From NCBI GenBank assembly GCA_012295275.1, contig CM022675.1, positions 14,723,463-14,787,462 of the forward strand: a stretch of 64,000 nucleotides of DNA. The letters are read 5' to 3'. A model generated the notes under the pieces. The model saw nothing but the letters and a program-made list of their open reading frames with translations, had not been told where the DNA came from and ran no database searches. Both the position numbers and the translations under genes were made by a program. This DNA comes from Chrysomallon squamiferum. Lineage: Eukaryota; Mollusca; Gastropoda; Neomphalida; Peltospiridae. Positions 57,456 to 64,000 of the stretch are shown piece by piece (within the stretch, counting starts at the first letter, position 1; every line of letters begins with the position of its first letter).

Positions 57456-58339
57456 TATGCTTTTGCAGTTAGTAAAAGTTAAAACAATAACCAGTCACAT
57501 TTCCTCAACTCTACTTAATCATTTGTGTGAGAGGCAGAAAAAATTAAAAAAAAGTGTTTTAAATTGCTGCTTCACAATTATCGTGACAATGAAAATGGAA
57601 AATTGCCCGGAGAAACGCTGTGTCACTGTGACAGGTGTTTACTGAATCAGAGTTTAACCATCCACCTACTGCTTATGACAGACAAACAATTTCGCAAACT
57701 TATTAATTATTGTTTTTAGTACGAGACTAAAACAACTAATATCATGTTTCATCTTTCAAAGTTGAAACTATTACCAGTGCATCTCTATCAGTCTAACAAG
57801 ACAGTCAATGATTCATACCAAAAAAAAAAAAAATTAAAATTGAAAATTAAAAACGAAAAAATTAAACATGTACCATTTATACAAATGAATTTCATTTATA
57901 TTTAATCATTTAGTTTAAATTTCAAGTACTCATGGTGAGAAATACATGCTCTGATGTGTTGAAGTTATTTTTCTCTTTGCCAAAATCTTTCTTGTCATAG
58001 GATTCAGTTAGTTTTCAGTTTAGTAATTCACCGTGCATACAGACTGTGAAGAAATGAGCTAGCACTTTGGTCACAGAATACGCTGGACCGGTCAGTTTAT
58101 TCAACTTTTTTTTTAATGAAATTTTTAATTTTTTTATTTTTATCGTAAACTTGAAAGCGATGAAAAAGTTATTAACAGTGTATTGTATTGTGTTTCATGA
58201 CGAGCTTTTATACACGAAGAAAACAAAAAAAAAAACACTTTCATTCAGCATTCGTGTTATTCAGATTTAAAAATTTGTAATTCTCAGGCAATAGCCGTGG
58301 TGGAGTGACATCGTCAGACAAAACTAAATTTTCAGCTAA
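57456..58339. other. AT-rich spacer
   Basis: No feature recognised beyond A/T tracts. Confidence 0.4.
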
Positions 58340-58349
58340 AACAGGAGAT

Positions 58350-58413
58350 ATCACCTACCAGCTCGTTCATACAGTCAAACTGCCTCACCTACCAACTCGT
58401 TCGTAGTCAAACT
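58350..58413 (+). repeat. tandem duplication of about 33 bp
   Basis: TCACCTACCAGCTCGTTCAT followed by ACAGTCAAACTGCC occurs twice in a row with small differences (second copy CTCGTTCGTAGTCAAACTGCC). Confidence 0.8.
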
Positions 58414-58504
58414 GCCAAGCAGAGTGATCCTTTCAGAACCTACTTCACGCTGCATCACTGAATGATAAAAATAAAATATGTATTATATCGTGTTTTAGTA
58501 CCTG

Positions 58505-58584
58505 AGTCTTTTCCCCGATTTTCACGTGCATCCGCCAGAATCAGAAAGCAACAGACGAATGCAGTTAAACTCGGGGAAAAGACT
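58505..58584. repeat. 14-bp perfect inverted repeat
   Basis: AGTCTTTTCCCCGA at 58505-58518 and TCGGGGAAAAGACT at 58571-58584, spacer 52 bp. It could form a hairpin or mark the ends of a tiny element. No target duplication is evident. Confidence 0.75.
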
Positions 58585-60569
58585 GCGGTGCTGATGTGTA
58601 CTTAGAGTACAGTATTCGCAGTGATTTATGGCGTTTATTTATTTATTTATTTATTTGTTATTGTCTCGATTTGTTTCTAAGAGCACTCCAAATAAAACAA
58701 TAATCAGAAATAACAAAAGCAAAATTAGTAAAGAAAAACATTCATACGCACACACATATTTACATTTAAAAAGTATAGAAAAGTACATACCTAAGTAGAT
58801 TAAAAAGAGGACATAAATAAATCATCATCATCATCATCATACTTCTCTTGAGTTAAACTTTGTAAGATGTTTCCTTTCCAACATCATCTAGTTTATTCAT
58901 TAGTATGTTTGCACTATTAATGGTTTCCATACAATAATTGAGAACAAAAGAACAAACATTATAATTGAAAGAAAAAGTTTTTTGTTTGTTTCGCTTTTTA
59001 TGATTATTTATTTATTTAACTATTTATATTTTTTAAAAGAAAGAAGCAATATTTTAAAACCGAAAACACTAAAAATATTAGTGAAGGAAATTATGTAATA
59101 TGATGGATATTATTTTCATTATGTTTAGACTTTCTTTTGAAACACAATTAGAAAAAATAAATAAATAAAACATTTTTTTAACCAAATTCAGTGTAAAACA
59201 TAGTAAGCAATGTCTTGGTATATATATATATATACATATTTCTTCTGTTTCTTTCAATTATTATTTTTTTTATTTGTTTTTTTAAACAAAACCAATAACC
59301 ATCATAACAATTTACATAAATGCCTTTTTTATTTAGAAAATATGTATATTATTTCTCATAACAAAGATGTCCAGATTTCACACAGGAGGGAGAACGTTTT
59401 TTTTCCAAATTTCTAATTTAGATAAAAATAGCTATAATTATTACGTCTATATTGTCAAATGCAAGCTAAATTCGCTTGTGTAGTCTTCCACAATATTAAC
59501 ATCAAAGAAACTCATAGCAATGAACAGAAACGAATTTAAGTTAGGATTACAGCGTCCAGTGTTAAGGAACATAGCTCTTATCTTTTTAAAAATAATTCCT
59601 TTTTATAAAAATATAGCCTGACTGTAAATATTCAATATTCTGCTACGATATTATGTAGAAGCGCGTACATAAAATTCATTGATTCAAAACTGGAAATAAA
59701 CAAAATATTAGCTCTTCAAATTAAATATAATTACATTAATAAAAGAAATAATTTAATGAAATTAATGAAATACAATTATATTATAAATTTACCAACAGAT
59801 GATAGTAATGGCTTTTGAAGACAGAGATTTAAAAATTCTGCCCTTGCCTTTGATCAAGCAATGTCGATTGTACCTTTCATTGGTTCAGATGGCTGCTTCA
59901 TCTTAGTTTTTTGTTAAGTGGAATCAAAGGAAAAGTAAACAAATAAATTATTTATTAACATTTAAATGCGGTGGGTTTATTTGAAAACTCAGTGTCTAAT
60001 ATGATTAAATGTACTACTGAGTGTATCGCAGTTGATCTAATTCGTCTGGCGGACGTTTATCTCAGAATTAGGAAAAACAGCGAGTGAGAAATCGTTGTGT
60101 TTATGTTTGATTCTACGATTACTATGCAGCATCAGTTGAATACAAAATATTCGGTCAAGTCATGCTCAGCTACGGAAGATCACTAGAATCAGGCCAGTAT
60201 CGGACCAGTGATGCCACCAAAACTGGTGAATGAACTTGTGACGTCGCGAATGGTCCATTGCAATGGCTACTCCCAAGTAACATCATGGAGTCTGAAACAA
60301 CAACTGCATTCAAAACACTACTGGGACCCATTTCCTTCAAATCCACTTTGTTAATATATAGTTTTGTTGTTTGTTTGTTTGTTTTTCATTTTTTTCAATT
60401 TTAAAATATTCATGCTAAATATATTTATATTTATATATGTCCTCATTCTCATCATTATTTGTACAGACTCACTTTTATCTCTCCAAGCTTTACAACGTAG
60501 AAGCTGGATTATCCCGTAATTGGAATGGTGACACAAAAGAGTGTCTTTTTAAATATTGCCAGTAAGGAC
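58585..60569. other. AT-rich spacer
   Basis: Contains (TTTA)n at 58637-58660 and (ATC)n near 58823-58840. A slightly G+C-richer part at 60100-60340 shows no gene or element that I can name. Confidence 0.4.
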
Positions 60570-60993
60570 ATTATTTTCTGTTGGGTACCCAGACATGTTG
60601 ACATAAGGGGTGATGAAAGGCAGATTCTGCTGCCGAGTCTGCTTTGGATTTGCCACATGCTGAGGTTGGTGTGCCAGATACTATTTTAAGCATCATTTCG
60701 GCCAGTAAGTATATCGTTTCCAGAAGCCCTGGGAGATTGGCGGTCCTCATACAGGTAGTGCAGGAAGGATGAATATGTCTTCTGTCGTGCCAGTGTCGAT
60801 CGTGCACTTTTTCTCATTCGTGTATCTTAAAGAAAGATCCTCCACCTCAATGTGAACACTGTCTGCGTACTTTGACAGTTCACCATATTTCTCTGGAATA
60901 AAGTCATTTTAAAGAGGCGAGTAAGGACATATTTGATAGATTTAATGTGGAGAAATTGTTTAGATACCATTCAGATCTTTTATTAAATTTTTA
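60570..60993 (+). pseudogene. LINE ORF2 3' end (RNase H and C-terminal zinc motif)
   Basis: Reads FCWVPRHVDIRGDER, then SAAESALDLPHAEVGVPDTI in the next frame: the last part of the RNase H domain of I/Nimb-type LINEs (W-V-P-x-H-V-G-I-x-G-N-E-x-A-D). After frameshifts come LIRVS-like and ILKKDPPPQCEHC, with LTVHHI (about 60825-60890), a C-x2-C...H motif common at the C terminus of these proteins, then FDRFNVEKLFRYHSDLLLNF to about 60993. It is a 5'-truncated copy, as is usual for LINEs. The element differs from that at 41-45 kb as far as can be compared. Confidence 0.78.
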
Positions 60994-61163
60994 AAAGAAA
61001 ATTTCCTTTTAAAATTCAGTGAGATATAATATTTACATTTTACACAGCTCTTTACACTGCGTTTTATAAACTTTTGATATTTTTATATTAATTTACTTCC
61101 AATAGCAGATCTGTTCTTAGTGCTGGGGTGTCATTAAATATTCAGTATAACATTCGTTATATG

Positions 61164-61222
61164 AATGGAGTTATTCCCCTTAGACTGTAAATCATTTTCT
61201 TCAGACTTCACTTGCATGAATT
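61164..61222 (+). repeat. 56-bp repeat, copy 1
   Basis: GGAGTTATTCCCCTTAGACT and the following 36 bases recur at 62836-62892 with about five differences. The two copies bracket A+C-skewed array 4. Confidence 0.8.
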
Positions 61223-61379
61223 TTAAATGAGTTTTGCCAACGTATTAGAATCAACATTTATTTACTATTTTAATATGTTATGATTGTTATTGCATAATGC
61301 ATAATCATTAATTTTCTGGGTTTGGTTTTCGTATTCATTACCAGTGATGTCAGGAGGTAGGACATGGACAAGGGATATT

Positions 61380-62230
61380 AAACAAAACAGAATAAATAAA
61401 CGACAACAACAACAAAAGCAACAAATATATACAACATTCACTTGTAGCAACAACAAACATATATAAGACACACGTGCAAGAACTGGAAACATACACACAA
61501 AGTACAATAAATGCAACATATAGGACAAGGCAAACAAAAATGTCACATCATACATAACATACCATATCACAGAAAACACAAAACAACACATAACAAAATC
61601 TAGACAGTACACACACACACACACGAGACACGCATACAAGACCAAAGCATGCACCAAACATACCACATACCTAAAACTCAACATATAACAAGCACACCAG
61701 TCATCACAGTATGCGATGGTGAGTACTCTGTGTACTGTTGTATGCTGAGTACAGGTACATGTTGTGTTTGGTGCATATGTTTGATACACAACACAATAGA
61801 AACTACAGACACATCAGAGACAGCACGTCATACACTTAATATACAAACACAGCATAAGTCATCAACAAAGCAAATATACAAGACAGACATTTCAAATACC
61901 ATACAGAGCAATGCAAACAAAACAAAACACCACCTAAGATATCACACCGGACACAAAACTGACGTGAATAAATGCCGCAAAGAAAAAACACACATGCAAG
62001 AACAACAAATATATACAAGAGAAATATGCAAAAACAAACATATACAAGATACACATGCAACTACATCAAACACACAGAAGACACAGATTGTTCCATATTC
62101 AGGACAAGTCGCACAAAACGCACCAGACCACAAACAGCAGACCACACCCGACGAAGAACAGAAACGACAGGAGACACAAAACACGAACATGCAACATCAA
62201 GTCACACCTTCGGTACTCAATACAAACTAA
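61380..62230 (+). repeat. A+C-skewed minisatellite array 4 with core
   Basis: Same skew and vocabulary as the arrays at 28.9, 54.3 and 55.7 kb. The shared core is at about 61690-61840 (ACATGTTGTGTTTGGTGCAT). The 193-codon open frame across it reflects composition and matches no family. Confidence 0.8.
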
Positions 62231-62307
62231 CTAATCTGCTCATTAGTGGATGATACAAAGAAAACGAAACAAAAATTCAAATTAAATACTGGAATATAAA
62301 GCTTATA

Positions 62308-62374
62308 AACTACTACTACTACTACTACTACTACTGCTGCTGCTGCTACTACTACTACTACTAATAATAATAAT
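62308..62374. repeat. (CTA)n/(CTG)n trinucleotide repeat
   Basis: About 22 triplets, CTA with a CTG block in the middle, then AAT triplets. Confidence 0.92.
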
Positions 62375-62678
62375 GTCGATCGTTAAATGTGAATTGCATA
62401 ATTCTATAAGAAACGAATTCATACGAGTAACAGAGTATAACACAAAGCTGTTTATGCCAGAAAAAAACTAAAAATACAATGCTGACTTTAAAATGTTGTC
62501 TAACGTGAAAGTTTAAGATAATTAGTTTATTTTGGTATCAAAGGCGTTGACAATTTCTGAAATATAAACACTAAAGAGAGGGAGAGAGATTTTAATTTTA
62601 TTTTTATTTTTAATTAAAATTCTCTCTCACACTGTATGTGTGTAATGTGCGTGTGCGTTTGTTGTCTGTATGCATGTA

Positions 62679-62683
<5 letters not shown>

Positions 62684-62724
<41 letters not shown>
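62684..62724. repeat. (TG)n microsatellite
   Basis: About 20 TG units. Confidence 0.95.
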
Positions 62725-62725
<1 letters not shown>

Positions 62726-62835
62726 CGTTCTAACCTGACAACATTTTAGTATTCTGTAGACACCACTGTCTGAGCTCCTTGTTGGAAGTAGTTTGTTTTA
62801 CTTGCTGAGGTTTAGTAAAATATTCGTGATCGTAT

Positions 62836-62892
62836 TGGAGTTATTCCCCTTAGACTGTAAATTATTTTCTTCTGATTTTACTTGTCTGAATT
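62836..62892 (+). repeat. 56-bp repeat, copy 2
   Basis: Direct copy of 61164-61222, on the far side of the A+C-skewed array. Confidence 0.8.
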
Positions 62893-63429
62893 TGCATTCT
62901 TGTTTTCAAGCTAGTGTTTGGGTATATTTAATCAAGTAATGGTATTGTATCTTTTTCTAAGGATGCTGCATTTTATAATTACCTTTTGAAAGCGAAAAAT
63001 CCGATTCATAATGATATAATTTAATTTCTATTAAATGAAGTGACATATGTCTTTTGGACCAGTTGTAAAAAGCGCGTTTTTTTTTAGCACAAAGTAATCA
63101 ATTAAATATGTTTAGTTTTACAAATTCTTTCTACAGTGAAAGTTAGAATAAAATAGATTCATGTTGTTTTTCCTTCGATAAATTTACAATTGCTGGAATA
63201 AACCTGGATTTTTTTTCTGAGAAGTACATAAAATATTTATTTATTTTTTATCGTACGAAAATGCTCATCATTATAATTCATTCTTGAAAAATACCTTTGT
63301 ATTTAAAACTGAAAAAAAAAGAAGAAGAAAGAAGCCATCTGAAACGTCCTCTATTCGGTGACATCGATATTAAACTGATTTCTGAACAGGAATGGGGTAT
63401 TTGGGGGATCGTTCGCGCATGCTCGCGCG

Positions 63430-63431
<2 letters not shown>
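62893..63431. other. AT-rich spacer
   Basis: No feature recognised. Confidence 0.4.

Positions 63432-63478
<47 letters not shown>
63432..63478. repeat. (CA)n microsatellite
   Basis: About 23 CA units, preceded by a short GCGCGC stretch. Confidence 0.95.
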
Positions 63479-63480
<2 letters not shown>

Positions 63481-64000
63481 AGAGCGAGACATTATAATAA
63501 ATAAATTATTGAATTGAACAATATGAACATATACAGTCTTGTATACAGTCTTGTTAAAAAGATTTAACGTAAAGTATCTGTTAAGAACACACATTTTATC
63601 ACCTAAGTACATGAATACCTCCCTTTGTCCATCCATACTTAGAATACATTCAGTATTGCCATCCACATTCGTGTCTTTGGCGCAAACATTTAAGTTACGA
63701 ATGGACGTAATACTTACGATTTTGACGAATCTCTCTTACTGAAACGTCGCGTGAAATTATAAATTCGAGGGCTATAATGAAAATGTTTTACCCTCAGGAG
63801 CTTTAAATTCACGATTTGTTTTTAGTTGTTTCAAAGTTAAAGATCAGAAACGTATATGAACACCATAATTATTAAACAAACAAAACCAAAAAAATCACAA
63901 AAAACCCCAAATAGATCCCAAAACAAAAACCAATAATAATAATCAAAAGATAAATATCTAAACTCGTTATCCTATTTTATTTTGTTATTATTATTTTTAT
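63479..64000. other. AT-rich end of the window
   Basis: No feature recognised. Confidence 0.4.

Noticed and set aside
61649-62230. 193-codon plus-strand open frame rich in Thr, His, Gln
   Set aside because: Composition artefact of A+C-skewed array 4.

Overview
This is AT-rich animal nuclear DNA. It has spliced exons with GT/AG borders, long microsatellites, and a dense layer of decayed transposons of metazoan type: hAT, mariner, MULE, Ty3/gypsy, an I-type LINE and MITEs. There is no operon structure and there are no bacterial-type genes. The mix (Gmr1-like gypsy elements, a YqaJ-family recombinase remnant, a LINE with RNase H, abundant CA-rich minisatellites) suggests a marine invertebrate, possibly a mollusc. 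That placement is inference and the species cannot be named from the sequence.

Layout: 0.2-1.75 kb, broken hAT (ZBED5-like) transposase with a 3' terminal repeat. 2.0-4.4 kb, a Gmr1-like gypsy remnant interrupted by a MULE transposase remnant and by a 286-bp hAT MITE with a perfect 8-bp target duplication. 5.2 kb, copy 1 of an unclassified repeat. 7.8-12.2 kb, a second Gmr1-like gypsy with a MULE piece inside it. 12.3-14.8 kb, a YqaJ-like remnant split by a full-length but dead mariner. 18.5-20.3 kb, remnant of an uncharacterised repeat-borne protein family. 22.0 and 32.2 kb, two copies of an 800-bp TA-flanked MITE. 23.1-27.8 kb, three exons of a methionyl-tRNA synthetase pseudogene on the minus strand. 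26.7-27.3 kb, a 68-bp satellite. 28.6-30.1 kb, repeat copy 2 and the first A+C-skewed array. 35.8-37.7 kb, a small cysteine-rich, probably secreted protein gene with at least three phase-1 exons, the only gene here that looks intact. 40.3-48.9 kb, a nested block: LTR fragment, I-type LINE, and a gypsy pol (PR-IN-RT-RNase H) carrying a short SINE-like insert, then a second LTR fragment. 49.0-49.65 kb, a degenerate tandem repeat. 54-57 kb and 61.4-62.2 kb, more A+C-skewed arrays. 60.6-61.0 kb, a LINE 3' end.

Most of the coding sequence therefore belongs to dead mobile elements nested in one another. The order of insertion can be read in several places: gypsy before hAT MITE, YqaJ element before mariner, gypsy before the SINE-like insert. 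The host-gene signals are the cysteine-rich gene, the synthetase pseudogene, and a few weak candidate exons. Remaining long stretches are AT-rich with no feature I can support.
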